A stretch of 64,000 nucleotides of DNA, from positions 47,366,910-47,430,909 of the forward strand of contig NC_080067.1 in NCBI RefSeq assembly GCF_949987535.1. The letters run 5' to 3'. Position 1 is the stretch's first letter; each line of letters opens with the position of its first letter. Below are positions 11,083 through 22,091 of the stretch, piece after piece. Position numbers and translations under genes: made by a program. Below the pieces are notes generated by a model. That model made no database searches. It had not been told where the DNA came from and saw nothing but the letters and a program-made list of their open reading frames with translations. This DNA is from Balaenoptera acutorostrata (Eukaryota; Chordata; Mammalia; Artiodactyla; Balaenopteridae).

Positions 11083-11612
11083 ATGAATTCCATAGCCGTG
11101 GGGGCTGGCTTCCTACTCAGGTGTAGATTACAAGGTCTGTGTAGCCCCAGTGAATCTCCTAGCTTCCAGATTTATCCACAGAGGGGCCTCTCCACTCTCC
11201 CTTGTCTCATTTGTCAAGGGCCCTTCATTCTCCTACTGGCTTTCTGTCTCATGGTCCTACTGGACCACTCACACATTTGGTGGTTTGCTAGAAGGATTCA
11301 CAGATTTCAGCGTCATTCTCTCATATTCACAGTTCAGGTTTATTAGAGAAGCACAGTAAGGATACACCACCAGATTAGAAAGGGGAAAAGCATATTAGGC
11401 AGAGTCTGGAGAAATCCATGTGCAGGCGTCCTATGTCCTCTTCCTCCTGGTAGGGGTCGCACACAGCACACTCTCCCTCTGCAATAAAAGTACATCCACA
11501 TATGTGCAATGTGTCTGCCTAGGGAAGGCTGCTTGTGACTGATTTCAGGGTTTTCACTGGGGGCTGATCACAGAGACACCCATGCCCAATAAAATTCCAG
11601 ACTCTAAGACAG
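11083..11612 (-). mobile_element. ERVL-type old LTR (MLT2/MER21-like)
   Basis: 'tggtttgctagaaggattcacagatttcag', 'aggtttattagagaagcacagtaaggataca', 'gcagagtctggagaaatcc' and 'cccaataaaattccagactc' follow, in reverse, an old ERVL-type LTR. The related copy at 60870-61545 has 'ttttctagaatggctctcagaactta' at the matching place. The 87-aa frame at 11083-11346 is not a gene. Confidence 0.5.
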
Positions 11613-12009
11613 AAAAAGGGTGGGTGCTCACCATAAAAATCATTTTTTGTACAATTTAAGTAAGCTGGCACAGCAGTCTAACTTTACACTTAGTGAACAT
11701 TTTAAAAGCCATGTTCCCAGATGCCAGCCAAGGGCCAGTCTTGAAAGCAAGAACTTCTAAAGATAGCAGCCTCAGGGAAGTCGCATTAGCTCTTTCCTGC
11801 CAACTTCCCTACTTCAGTTGCTTTGGAAGCAATGATTTGTTTTTGAGTCCTGAAGACATATATGATGTCTGTTTGTTAACTTCACTGATCCTCAGTTTTC
11901 TCCCCTGGAAAATAGGTTTGGAAACCAGTTACCAGTGATTTGGCACAAAACAATTTAATTCAAAGCAATTTGTTATAAAGTAGGTTGATTGGTATTGATG
12001 CTGAAAACT
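11613..12009. other. No feature recognised
   Basis: No repeat boundary or gene seen. The 81-aa plus-strand frame at 11693-11938 has no recognisable motif. Confidence 0.35.
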
Positions 12010-12530
12010 CGACCTCTGTGCACTGGTGCCAAATTGAACCTTAGAGACGGAGTTTTGGGTGAAGCAGAAAAGAATAGCTTTATTGCTTTGCCAGGCAAAG
12101 GGGGACACAGCGGGCTCATGACCCTTAAAAACTGTGTGTCCCAACTCAGGAGGATTTGGTGAGGAGTTTTGTGGTAATGATTCAAGGGCGAGGTTACTGA
12201 TGAGAATTAAGGTATGTGCAGGGCCTGCACTCCTTTAATCTGGCCTCAGGTGGTCTCTTGATGAGCTTCTCTGGTTCTCAAGGCTATCAAACCATGACCT
12301 TCTCTTTGGAATGAAAAATGCTAACATCTTCCATTTGTTGGGGGTTTTAGTTCTGTAAACAGCTCAAAGATATTGTTATGTGTACCCCCTGAGGTGGAAA
12401 GAGGACCCTGCCCCAAGGCTGCACTGTGGTTTCTTGGCTGCTCCTCCTTTGTCTCTGCATCCCCTCCCTTGCCTGATTAGCAACTGTTTGAAAGACTTCC
12501 ATGCCCAGGAGCCCCACAGGGTCCTGCCCC
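12010..12530 (-). mobile_element. ERV solo LTR (probable)
   Basis: 'ggtgccaaattgaaccttagagacggagttttgggtgaagcagaaaagaatagctttattgctttgccaggcaaaggggg' reads as the reverse of an LTR R/U5 region with an AATAAA signal (tttatt at about 12079-12084). The rest, up to the SINE TSD, is G+C-richer than its surroundings, as is usual for U3. No internal region is adjacent. Confidence 0.5.
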
Positions 12531-12549
12531 ATTTCAGTATGACAATTTT

Positions 12550-12845
12550 TAAAAAAAAATTATTTATTTATTTTATTTATGGCTGTGTTGGGTCCTCGTT
12601 TCTGTGCGAGGGCTTTCTCTAGTTGCGGCAAGCGGGGGCCACTCCTCATCGCGGTGCGCGGGCCTCTCACTATCGCGGCCTCTCTTGTTGCGGGGCACAG
12701 GCTCCAGTCGCACAGGCTCAGCAATTGTGGCTCACGGGCCCAGCCGCTCCGCGGCATGTGGGATCCTCCCAGACCAGGGCCCGAACCCGTGTCCCCCGCA
12801 TTGGCAGGCAGACTCTCAACCACCGTGCCACCAGGGAAGCCCCAC
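12550..12845 (-). mobile_element. CHR-type SINE
   Basis: Full-length. The 15-bp TSD 'cagtatgacaatttt'/'cagtgtgacaatttt' (one mismatch) lies at 12535-12549 and 12846-12860. Head 'gccaccagggaagcccca' at right. CpG-rich body. Confidence 0.95.
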
Positions 12846-12860
12846 CAGTGTGACAATTTT

Positions 12861-13184
12861 ATCGGAAATGAATACCTTCTAAAAATTAGTTCAGGACGTT
12901 TATGCTAAAGTGCTTTGTAAACTATACATTGAAATGCTGTCCAAAATATTATTTTTTATTACTACTTTTTAGGCTCCCAGCATGGTAGACCATGGCCTTC
13001 TCCAGACAGTTCTGAGCCCTGTGTGTGCTCTGGGGACTGGACACTCTGAATGGCAGAGGGGCTGTTGCAGGACTGCTGTAGTGTGACCTTTGTGGAGAAA
13101 TTGACACCACTTTGTGCCTCACCTGTTTCACTTTAGAAATGACACAAAGGAAGCATCTGATCTCACTTTATAAGATGACAGTTA
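12861..13184. other. No feature recognised
   Basis: Short AT-rich spacer with no gene or repeat I can name. Confidence 0.35.
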
Positions 13185-13430
13185 GAAGCACAGATTCTAA
13201 ATCTAGGTGACCTCAGCTTGAATCCTAATTATTCCACTGGCTGGCTTTTTATCCTGGGCAAGTGACTTAACCTCTTTGAGCTTCAGCTTCCTTATCTATG
13301 AGATGGGATAAAAGCAACAATACTTTGTGTTGTCCTGAGCTTTAAATGAACTGATGCGTATAAAGTACTTATAACAGTGTCTGGCGCTTGGTAAGTTCCT
13401 TATAAATATATACTATTATTAATATCAACT
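13185..13430 (+). mobile_element. MIR SINE
   Basis: Nearly complete MIR: 'agcacagattctaaatctaggtgacctcagcttgaatcc', 'ctgggcaagtgacttaacctctttgagcttcagcttccttatctatgagatggg', 'ataacagtgtctggcgcttggtaag'. The core is well preserved. Confidence 0.9.
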
Positions 13431-13467
13431 TTTTGATATCTTCAACATTGTATTGTGTAACAAAAAG

Positions 13468-13690
13468 AAAATAGACTTTTGAGTCAGAGAGATCTGCATT
13501 CATTTCTGGCTCAGCCCCTTATTATCTGTATGAATTTGGGAAAGTTACACAACCTCTCTGAACTCTTTGCTCCCTAGATAAGAAAATGGGAATGATCTTT
13601 ATCTGGCAGGGTTTTATGTGTTTAGGGTTAGAAATACTATAAATAAAGCGGTCAGCATGTAGTAGATACTTACTAAATTATTATTGTTTA
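13468..13690 (+). mobile_element. MIR SINE (second, tandem neighbour)
   Basis: 'agacttttgagtcagagagatctgcattc', 'gggaaagttacacaacctctctgaactc', 'agaaaatgggaatgatc', 'gcatgtagtagatacttactaa'. It lies 37 bp after the previous MIR in the same orientation, but the two differ too much to be a recent duplication. Confidence 0.88.
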
Positions 13691-13691
13691 T

Positions 13692-14165
13692 TGATTCATT
13701 CTGTAACTATTTATAGAGCACCTATTATGTGTCAGGCCTTATTCTGGACTTTGGAGAGATGGTATAGAATAAGCCAAGTCCCTGCTGCTTGCTGCTGACC
13801 TGTGTGAGGAAAGACGCATGGTAAATAAATAAACTCATGCCTATATAATCGAATATCAGATAGTGGTAAGTGCAATGAGGTGAAAAGCCCCAGCGAGATG
13901 GTAAAGCCAGGTGAGGCAAAGAGAGTGATTCGAGACTGAGATTGGTTTTGGATAGGGTGAGGATGGCAGTCATTATGAGAAAGTGACATTTATGTAGACA
14001 CTAGAATAAGGTGAATTAGGGAGAGGTGCAGAGACCTGGGAGGAAAAGTGTTCCAGGCAAGTGGAATAGCAAAGGTAAACGCCCTGAGGATGGGAGAAAT
14101 CTTGGCATGTGTGAAGAACAGTAAAACACCCAACATGACAGGAGAATGGTGAAAGGGTTCAGAGT
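13692..14165 (-). mobile_element. L2, 3' part (first segment)
   Basis: Reverse L2: 'tagagcacctattatgtgtcaggccttattctggac', 'gatagtggtaagtgcaatgagg', 'gttccaggcaagtggaatagcaaaggtaaacgccctgagg'. The same element resumes at 14632 after the inserted LTR. Confidence 0.8.
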
Positions 14166-14631
14166 GAGCCTTCCCAAAATGTACCACATTGGTGTGTGGA
14201 TTATTTTGAGCTGAAGGCAAGCAAGACTCACAGACTCAAGAAAAACTTTACGTCTCCCTTAACTACCTGAAAGAATTTAGATGGGGCACCTGGCCCAGAA
14301 AAAGGGCTATTTACTAGAGATAACTTTTTATCTGAATGACCTATCTGTATGGCAGGACAAACATCTAATTACCAAAATTCTTCTTGTCCTGTGAGTTGCC
14401 CTTTTCCCCTTTGACGCCCAGGCCCCTATCCCATTCCTTAGCTCAGGATGGCATAGAAGCCTCAACTTCCCAACTTGGCCTTGGGTCCCATATTCTTATG
14501 GGGCCTCCATACGTATATAATTGAACTTTTTTTTTTTTTCCTACCAATCTACCTTATTTTAATTTATTTATTAGATCAGCCTAAGAACCATAAAGGGTAG
14601 AGGAAAATTTTTTCCTCCCCTACGGTGGTAA
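14166..14631 (+). mobile_element. Solo LTR inserted in L2 (class unresolved)
   Basis: This block interrupts a continuous L2. Its end, 'taagaaccataaagggtagaggaaaattttttcctcccctac', is the usual 3' end of a class-I ERV LTR. The T-run and 'taatttatttattag' before it would be the R/U5 region. Exact 5' boundary uncertain (14166-14195). Confidence 0.6.
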
Positions 14632-14815
14632 ACAATGGGAGAAGGATGGAGGTCAGAGAGACAGGGAGAGGACAGGTCAGTCAGGACCTGGCTACTCAAG
14701 GGAGAAATGTTGGGTTTTCTTCAAAGAGGAATGAGGAGCCATTGCAGAGTGTAGACGGAAAGGCATAATCTAATCTTCATTTAAAAACGAGAGCAGGTAG
14801 TAGTCTTTTTCAGAA
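14632..14815 (-). mobile_element. L2 (second segment)
   Basis: 'ggagaaggatggaggtcagagagacagg', 'ggtcagtcaggacctggctactcaag', 'gaatgaggagccattgcagagtgtag' continue the L2 interrupted at 14165. Confidence 0.75.
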
Positions 14816-15955
14816 AATGAGACAAATGATGGTGGCCAGGACTAAGTAGTAGAGATGAAGATGCTGAGACTGCATGATTGCAAATATTATTACTAATGGT
14901 ATTATTTATTTTAGCTTGTAATTACTAGTATTGTTAGCCTAAGACAACTTTCATTTCATTTAGAGCAACAGAAATGCAAGTTAATCTTTCCCTAAACAAT
15001 GTTTTTGAAGAGGTTATTTTGTATTTTTGAAAGGGAAATATCCTAAAGGAGAAGTGTTATGAAGTGGCCTTATTTTATTCCCATCACAGCTATATGGGAG
15101 TGAGGCTTATTACTTTTGTGATTTCTCATATTTCCTCATTATAAAATCCCCAAACCACTTAGAAGAGAAAGGAGTGTGAACATCTTGGGTGTCATGTGTG
15201 CAATGATGATTCGGCAAATGTCTCATCAACTTGTCTTCACTGGTTATAGAGTTTTCCTTCAGGACGGCTGCCTCCTGCCCCTCTAATGGGGTGTTGAATT
15301 TCCCCAGAGTAGGTGTGAGAGCTTGGTTGTCAAGGTGGTTTCGGTACTTTATGCAGGTTGTGGCTTACCTACCCTGTTTGGATGTTTTTCTTTTGTCAGT
15401 ATTTGATTGGATTCTTTCATCTGTGATTCAATGTCTGTATTAAACCCATTTGCTTCTCTGCTCCTTCTCAAGACTTTATTATCTGAAAAAAAAGGCCTGT
15501 GTTCTTTACTGCTGATTTTCTGTTTTTTGTTTGTTTGTTTGTTTTTTTGGGGGGAAGGGGAGGCCATCATCTTTAGCAATGCTGCATAAGAAAGAATATT
15601 TAGCGTTGGGTACCATGTGCCAGATCACTGCCTAGAGGGCTGGGTAGGAAAATGGTTCACCATGCTTGCCATGTAGGAATAAAGTTCAAGGAAACCTTTA
15701 AATGCCCAAACAGATCACTTGGGTAATAATAGAAAGCCACTCTTCAATATCAAAGATTACCCGAAGGCAGGAAACTACGGAAGTATACACATGCATGTAC
15801 TTCAGAAAAGTCTTAGAGTGTGGTGGACAGAAATAATTTTCCTTTGTGAGGCAACAGACTGCTTTCTAGTCTGAAGGAGAAAACGCAGAGTTGTTTTTCT
15901 TTCCTTTGAAGGGGAGTGCTGGAAGGTGAAGCTTACTGCCTGCTCTGCAGCGTTT
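14816..15955. other. No gene seen
   Basis: Single-copy-looking sequence. A T/G-rich run (TTTG)n sits at 15522-15559. The plus and minus frames at 15231-15589 overlap each other and have no recognisable domain. Confidence 0.4.
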
Positions 15956-16045
15956 CGTGATGTATGTGGCAAGTCATTTCTCCTCTGTGGCTCATTTGTA
16001 AAATTAAAGGTTAGATCAAAAGATTTTGAAGGTCTCTTTGATCAT
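15956..16045 (+). mobile_element. MIR-family fragment
   Basis: 'tggcaagtcatttctcctctgtggctcatttgtaaaattaaaggttagatcaaaagatt' matches the MIR core and 3' region. Confidence 0.5.
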
Positions 16046-16699
16046 AAGTAGCCCTTGAGTTGGGCTGATGGCTTTTCTATTACTATTTATGTTAATATCT
16101 CTAGCTATTCCTGAACTCGGTTATTATTTTATTAAATCATTCATCCAAAAAGTAATTCTTTGACCCTTCCTTGTCTTAAAAATCTGCTGGAAATTTTAAA
16201 ATATTTTCAGAGTAAAACATGGTTTTAATAAATGTCATAAAAATGTCTAGTTTCATATAACAAGACCATTTCCACATCTCCACAGGTGGCCAAGAATAAC
16301 AATATTTTACTGAAAATTTTCAAAATAGTCTTTAAAATGAATCTTTTAACCAGGTCATGTTCTTATGAGTCAACTATTACAAGACTTTTAGAAAAGTTTG
16401 TTAAAAACAACAATAGTGGCATCTGATGGAGTCTGCTTATTGCCAGTATAAAATATAGGTATTTTATGGACATCTTATTTCTTTTCCCCAGTAACGTGTA
16501 AGTAAGTATTTTTAATTTCCTTTTCAGAGGGGGCAACTGAATTAGAGAGCTTAAGCCTTTTGCCTAAAATGTTGTTTTCATTACAAACTCAAGTTCGACC
16601 CAATATGCATTCATTGTACACAATGGCAAACAGTGCTGGTAACGAGAGGCAGAAAAGGAGAATGAGATGGGCTCAGGCCACAGGGAACTTCCGATGTGG
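16046..16699. other. No feature recognised
   Basis: AT-rich. Possible short MIR-like remnant near 16500-16600. No gene is visible. Confidence 0.35.
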
Positions 16700-16935
16700 A
16701 AGAAGTGGTTGAGTATGTAGAGCTGGTCCTCCTGCTCTTGCCCTAGGCACTTCAGAACACTTAATTGTATTACGTATTTACTTTATTACCCATCTCTCCA
16801 CATTAGAATGCAAGCTCGGTGGAAGCAGAACACACATTTTTTGTTGTTTACTCCTTTATATCTAAAACCTTGAACAATGTTGTCTACATAGTAGGCACTT
16901 GAAATAGTATATTCATTGAATGAATGAATGACTGG
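16700..16935 (+). mobile_element. L2 3' end
   Basis: 'cacattagaatgcaagctcggtggaagcagaacacacattttttg', 'ctaaaaccttgaacaatgttgtctacatagtaggcacttgaaatag', then 'gaatgaatgaatg' is the standard L2 3' terminus with its short tandem end. Confidence 0.8.
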
Positions 16936-16979
16936 ATGAACTGTCTATACTGTGGGGTGTACTGAACATTGATACAGCA

Positions 16980-17410
16980 GATTTTTAAGGGCGGTGCTCT
17001 GGAGACAGTACAAGGGGAGGTTAATTTTGACACATCATGAAGAAGACTTCACAAAAGAGGAGGTATTTGAATTGGATTTAAAGCATAGGCAAGGTAAAGG
17101 CAGGTGTGGAAAGTTTAGGTCAGAGTGAGAGGACGTGTAATAAGAGTTAACACTAATTGAGCACTTGTTCTGTACTAGGTACAGTTTTAAGCCTGTGTCA
17201 CACACATCATCTCTTTTGATCTTCACTACCACGGGGAAAAGTAGATGCTTCATTATCACCCTGATTGGGGAATGGTAGCTATATAAGGTGGGTAGTAAAC
17301 AGAAATAAAATGCTTTATATTTTGGAACACTTTTCAAGCCAGGATAAGGAATATGAACTTATTTCTGAAGGACATGAGGAACCATTTGCAGTGAGAATGG
17401 CTTCATCAAA
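16980..17410 (-). mobile_element. L2 fragment interrupted by MIR
   Basis: Segments 16980-17135 and about 17300-17410 ('aagccaggataaggaatatgaacttatttctgaaggacatgaggaaccatttgcagtgag') read as reverse L2. The MIR at 17140-17290 lies between them. Confidence 0.55.
17140..17290 (-). mobile_element. MIR SINE
   Basis: 'actaattgagcacttgttctgtactaggtacagttttaagcctgtgtcacac', 'tcttttgatcttcactaccacgggg' is MIR in reverse. Confidence 0.75.
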
Positions 17411-17799
17411 TCTGTAACTGAAGGAGGTGACTTTGATATTGAGGTGATAGGTGGTTTATAAGTCAGAGAAACTGCTACCAGGTAGGTCAGTCAGGAGACC
17501 ATTTCACTAATTCAGGAAAAGTAATTACCATATGGCTTCTCCAAAGAAGACGAAAAAGAGAGAAGTGGCATTTGAGGGACACTGCGGCCTTAGGATTGAC
17601 GGAAGTTTAAGAAATCAACCATTATCCTGAGTTTTTAACACTGAGCGATCCCTGGTTGGTATCAAAATTGGAAATACTTGAGAATAATCAGGTTTATAAA
17701 ACATCTAACTGTATTTTTGGTTGTTTTGGGTGGTATATACCTTTTAGATCCTTAAGGAGGTGCTAGAATCACAAACTATTGAAGTTGTATGTGATCATA
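17411..17799. other. No feature recognised
   Basis: May contain more L2 remnant near 17430-17520. No gene is visible. Confidence 0.35.
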
Positions 17800-17925
17800 A
17801 ATGTGATTTAATCATTTAACACCTTCATTTTACATATGAGGAAACTAAAGTCCAGAACAGTAAATGTCCTCTTCTACAATCACATAGTCAGTCAATGGCA
17901 GAGGCAGACATTTGAAAATAGAGGT
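17800..17925 (-). mobile_element. MIR SINE fragment
   Basis: 'ttcattttacatatgaggaaactaaagtccagaacagtaaatg' then 'cacatagtcagtcaatggcagaggcagac' is the MIR core in reverse. Confidence 0.8.
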
Positions 17926-18775
17926 TTGGGACTTAAGAAAAGATTAAGAAATATTGATGTACTTATGAATCTTGAACCCTGACAAATGTTATAAAAATTG
18001 ACATTGCTATTATTCAGATATTACAGGGCACATAACAGAGTTTAATTTAAAATACTTCTTGAAGTACTTAGACAGGGAGAAGAGATGGGGTGGGGAAGAG
18101 TTTACCCTATATATTTTAGCAAAAATAAATAAGAAAAACCAACAATCCAAACTCCAGAAAAGTGTACTTTTCTGTACACTAGCAGTTGTAATTCTCTGCT
18201 TAATTGAAATTGTAATGTGATGAGGCAATTTTGATGTTCTGTATGGTTCATTAAAGCATAATTCTACTACTTCTGTGAATTCTTGTACTGTTGCCCAAAG
18301 CAAGTTAAATATTTTGTGGGAACACAATCCTTACTGGTATTTTTTAGAGGTATCCTGTTTTACATAAGGCAAGGCATTTAACCAGTTGAATAAAATCTTA
18401 AATACAATAATAATCCTGGTTCAACACAGTTGTTTAACATGCTTCTGTTAGAATTCTATCTGATCCCATGCTCTGCAATGAAAATGAAGGAATATTCTAC
18501 TTAATGTCCTTTGCCTTCATTAAGCAAAGTCCATCATTGAAAGTATTGGATAATCTCCTAGAAAAATTGTTCTTGGTGTAGTAACAACCAATAAGCAGCC
18601 CTGAAAGTACCTGGGGGAGTATCAGAGCAGGGGAAGAACGTAGTCTACTCCTCTGCCCTTGGGCATTGATGGGAGGTCCACGAATCATGACTGTAGGAGG
18701 GGACTTGAGTTTTGCTATTTGGCCACCAGAACTGCTCTAAAAATTTCCAGCAAATTCCTTGTAGGTATACACTCA
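17926..18775. other. No feature recognised
   Basis: AT-rich. The minus-strand 105-aa frame at 18010-18327 is unsupported by motif or context. Confidence 0.4.
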
Positions 18776-18787
18776 CCCCCCCCCCCC
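18776..18787 (+). repeat. Poly(C) tract, about 12 nt
   Basis: A run of C, unusual in this AT-rich region. Prone to length error in sequencing. Confidence 0.8.
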
Positions 18788-19754
18788 ATTTTGGTTTAGG
18801 GGATCTCATTAACTATTATTATCAGAGCAGGTACTGTGCTTAGAAAGATGGTTGAACATGAAAGATAGAGTATGCTTAGGGGTATATTGGGATATCTGTG
18901 TCCCTGAGGGAAATCCTTCAAGGTTGGAAGGATTGTATCTCCATTTTATAGATTAAAAACTCTAGAACTGAAAATGTGAGATTATTGATAGACTATTAAA
19001 AGCTTTCTTGGTTAATAATTATATATTTAGAATACATGTTCTCATAATGAAAATAAAATCAATTGCTGGTAAGCCTAAAGGCAAAAAAGGCTAGTTGCTC
19101 TCAAGAATATATAAAGAATGATTGTGAGAATTCAGTTAGTCATTTTAATTTTTACTTTGGTTGCAATAGAAAAAATATTGCATCTTAGATGAATTCAGAA
19201 GAAATTTATGAGTTGGTAATATCTCTGAAAGAAAGGATTGTTAAATCCTGACATAATTAATAAGTAGGTGTAGACTCCTTTCCCAGAAGATTTTTAAAGA
19301 GAATGATAGACAACTGTCTGGAATGATTTACATGTACTCTTGTTTAAGGATGTATAGGATGAATGCAATCATTCTCTAGAATTACAGTGTTTTATTTCCA
19401 ATTAAAAAAACTGATGTAATAATCCCCCAAAATAATTTATAGGTAATTTTATTATATTTTTACTGGAATTCTGGAATTGAAATATTTCTGGACTTTTCAT
19501 ACATGAATAAATGAATGAATAAGTGAATAAATTGTATAAAACCACACTATGAAATGTTGGTAAAATATATACCATATGTGTACCAGGGAACTATAGCAGA
19601 CTTTTACCTAGACTTTTAGGTCATCCAGACAACTCTATCAATTATACGTTTGAAAAGAGTTTTATGATTTATAAAACATCTTTCTTACTTATATGATTTT
19701 ATTTCTGATACATAGTAATACTATGATTTGGCTTGGGAAGCTGGTGACTGTAGC
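18788..19754. other. No feature recognised
   Basis: AT-rich. Short 'atgaataaatgaatgaataagtgaataaa' tetranucleotide repeats are seen at 19503-19533. Confidence 0.4.
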
Positions 19755-20155
19755 AGTTATTTAGCACCACAATATTGCTATATAACAAATAGCCACAAAA
19801 TTGTAGTGGTAAATAATAATAACCATTTCTTGTTCATGAATCTGGGGTCAGTTAGACAACTCTGCTGATTGTAGCTGGGAAACTGGGCTCTGATCCACAA
19901 GTTTCTCATCCTCCAGGAGGCCAATCTGGGTATGTTCTCAGAGTGATGACAAGGGTGCAAGAGAACAAATGGAAGCACACAAGGCCTCTGGAAAACTATG
20001 CTTAGAACTGGCACATTATTAATCCTAGGTCATTATATTGGCTAAATCAAGTCCTTTAACCGAAACCCCAGAGGTTGAGAGGGAAGGCACCACCTGGTCA
20101 AAAGACATGGACAAAGAGAGGGAAAAAATTTGGACCATTTTTGCAATCTACCACA
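19755..20155 (-). mobile_element. Old LTR-like repeat, same family as 2766-3348
   Basis: 'tatataacaaatagccacaaaattgtagtggtaaat', 'ccatttcttgttcatgaatctggggtcagttagacaactctgctgattg', 'attatattggctaaatcaagtcc' and 'tttttgcaatctaccaca'. The order of landmarks matches the copy at 2766-3348. Confidence 0.5.
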
Positions 20156-20159
20156 GCGA

Positions 20160-20240
20160 TCATAACACCCTGGCCTCTCTTTAGAGACGAGGCTCAGAGA
20201 GAGTAAGTAACTTGCTCTTACAATGAAGTTGAAAAGGATC
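20160..20240 (-). mobile_element. MIR fragment
   Basis: 'gagacgaggctcagagagagtaagtaacttgctctt' is MIR core in reverse. Confidence 0.55.
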
Positions 20241-21768
20241 TAAATCTTTTAAATTCTATTTCAAAGTTCTTTCCTTTCTCCCCAGTTGCACTTTCAGGGA
20301 TCTAAGCATTTGAAAAACAAATCTGCCTAGTGTTTGTTCTACATAACAAATATTGATTTAGTAATTTTTCCATTTAAAAAGCATTTTCAAATGCACTAAG
20401 TCACCTGAGATCATTCCTGGACCTCTCTGAGGTAGTACTGATATTATTTCCTAAAGGAAAACATTGAGGGTGATAAGTGATGTTTGAGAGTTCTTGTTTA
20501 AATCATTTTCACCCTAAATACACCTACTTTTCAAAAAGAAGTAAAGTGTAAAAAATGTAAAATGAGTGAGATTTTTATTTGTAAAGGGTTAACAATGAAT
20601 GAAAATATATGGAACACTTTTAGCAAGTTAGCCTTGATGAACCTAGAAGATATTAGATGTATGACCTCAGTTGTATGATTTAGGTTAAGTTCCTAGCCTA
20701 ATTACCTCTTTTTATAACTACTTGAAACTAACTTCAAGAAATAATTTTTACCCTCCTGAATTCATTCATTTACTTATTTTTATTTTCAGATGACTCATAA
20801 TGTACCCCTTTCTTCAGAGTAAAGATTTTATTATGGTGATTGAATGCTTGCTTATTCAGGCTGAGATGATATGAGGGCACAGAGGATGCAATCTGTTGGT
20901 GACCTGAGATTAAAAAAAAATCTTGAGATGTAAGGGGTCCTCGTACTGGTGAGAGCCGTGTTCATCTGGAGACTTTTTTCTTAATGTCCTCTTATGTCAT
21001 TGGACACACAATTTCACATTTCTGGCAGTGTCTGTGGGTGTGACGGTGAAGTGGAACAAGATGAAAATATGAAGCAAATATGCCTAATAGACTGATTATT
21101 TTTCTCTCCTAGCCTCAAGTTTAGGCATAATAACTACTATAAATTCCAATGACTGGCATCAAAGAGTTAATGAGGTCGTTTCCATAACTATTCATCTTCC
21201 TAAAGTGAAGATAAGCAGGAAGCCACTTCAAGTGTCAAAATTAACTGGGGGCATCAATCAAAAGCTCATAGATTTTGAGATAATTCTATATTTAAACTCA
21301 ATTTAGTTTCCACAGGGGGACTCTAATCTGCCTAGGAGGCTTAATTAAGCTAACTGCCTGAAGAACAGCATAAAACATATGGGTGGGTTCCTATTCAAAA
21401 CTGATTTTATGAGCATTCTCATAGCTCTTACAGAAAATGAAAGAATTTTCAGGGATCTTCAACTAAGCCTTCTGTTTAGTAAGTCCATAAGGGGAAATGG
21501 AAGCAGCTTGGAAGGAATTGATCTTTTTAAAGTGGTCTTTATATTGTGCTTTGCTGTTTTTATATCATGATTTGAACTATACCATGAACTCTGAGAGCCC
21601 AAAAGGGACAGAGTACATTCAAGCGGTGTTTTTAAAGCTTCAGATCAAAACTGAAACTTCCAGGTCCCCAAGGGAATGCCACTCTGCCCTTGTACTTCCT
21701 GAAAATTTCACTAAATCAAATATTTATTAAGCATTCTGACTTAAAGTCCCGGGGAATAGAGAGATAAA
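20241..21768. other. No gene seen
   Basis: Long AT-rich stretch without a repeat I can name. It is the largest apparently single-copy block in the left half, so a conservation search for a regulatory element would be best directed here. The small frames at 21379-21730 overlap out of phase and have no motif. Confidence 0.4.
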
Positions 21769-21783
21769 TAAAATACCATTTTT

Positions 21784-22076
21784 TTTTTGAGTATTTTTTT
21801 TTTTTTTTTTTTTGGCTGTGTTGGGTCTTCGTTTCTGTGCGAGGGCTTTCTCTAGTTGCGGCGAGCAGGGGCCACTCTTCATCGCGGTGCGCGGGCCTCT
21901 CACTATCGCGGCCTCTCTTGTTGTGGAGCACAGGCTCCAGACGCGCAGGCTCAGTAGTTGTGGCTCACGGGCCCAGTTGCTCCGCAGCATGTGGGATCTT
22001 CCCAGACCAGGGCTCGAACCCGTGTCCCCTGCATTGGCAGGCAGATTCTCTGCCAGTGCGCCACCAGGGAAGCCCC
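21784..22076 (-). mobile_element. CHR-type SINE
   Basis: Full-length. TSD 'taaaataccattttt' at 21769-21783 and 22077-22091. The tail is a plain T-run (21798-21812) rather than (ATTT)n. In the head, the usual 'gattctcaaccactgcgcc' is replaced by 'gattctctgccagtgcgcc', next to the A box. Confidence 0.95.
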
Positions 22077-22091
22077 TAAAATACCATTTTT

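Noticed and set aside
13185..13690. Two neighbouring MIRs as a tandem duplication
   Set aside because: They differ throughout and have different ends, so they are two independent insertions.
18010..18327. 105-codon minus-strand frame
   Set aside because: No start context, motif, splice sites or conserved look, in AT-rich DNA.
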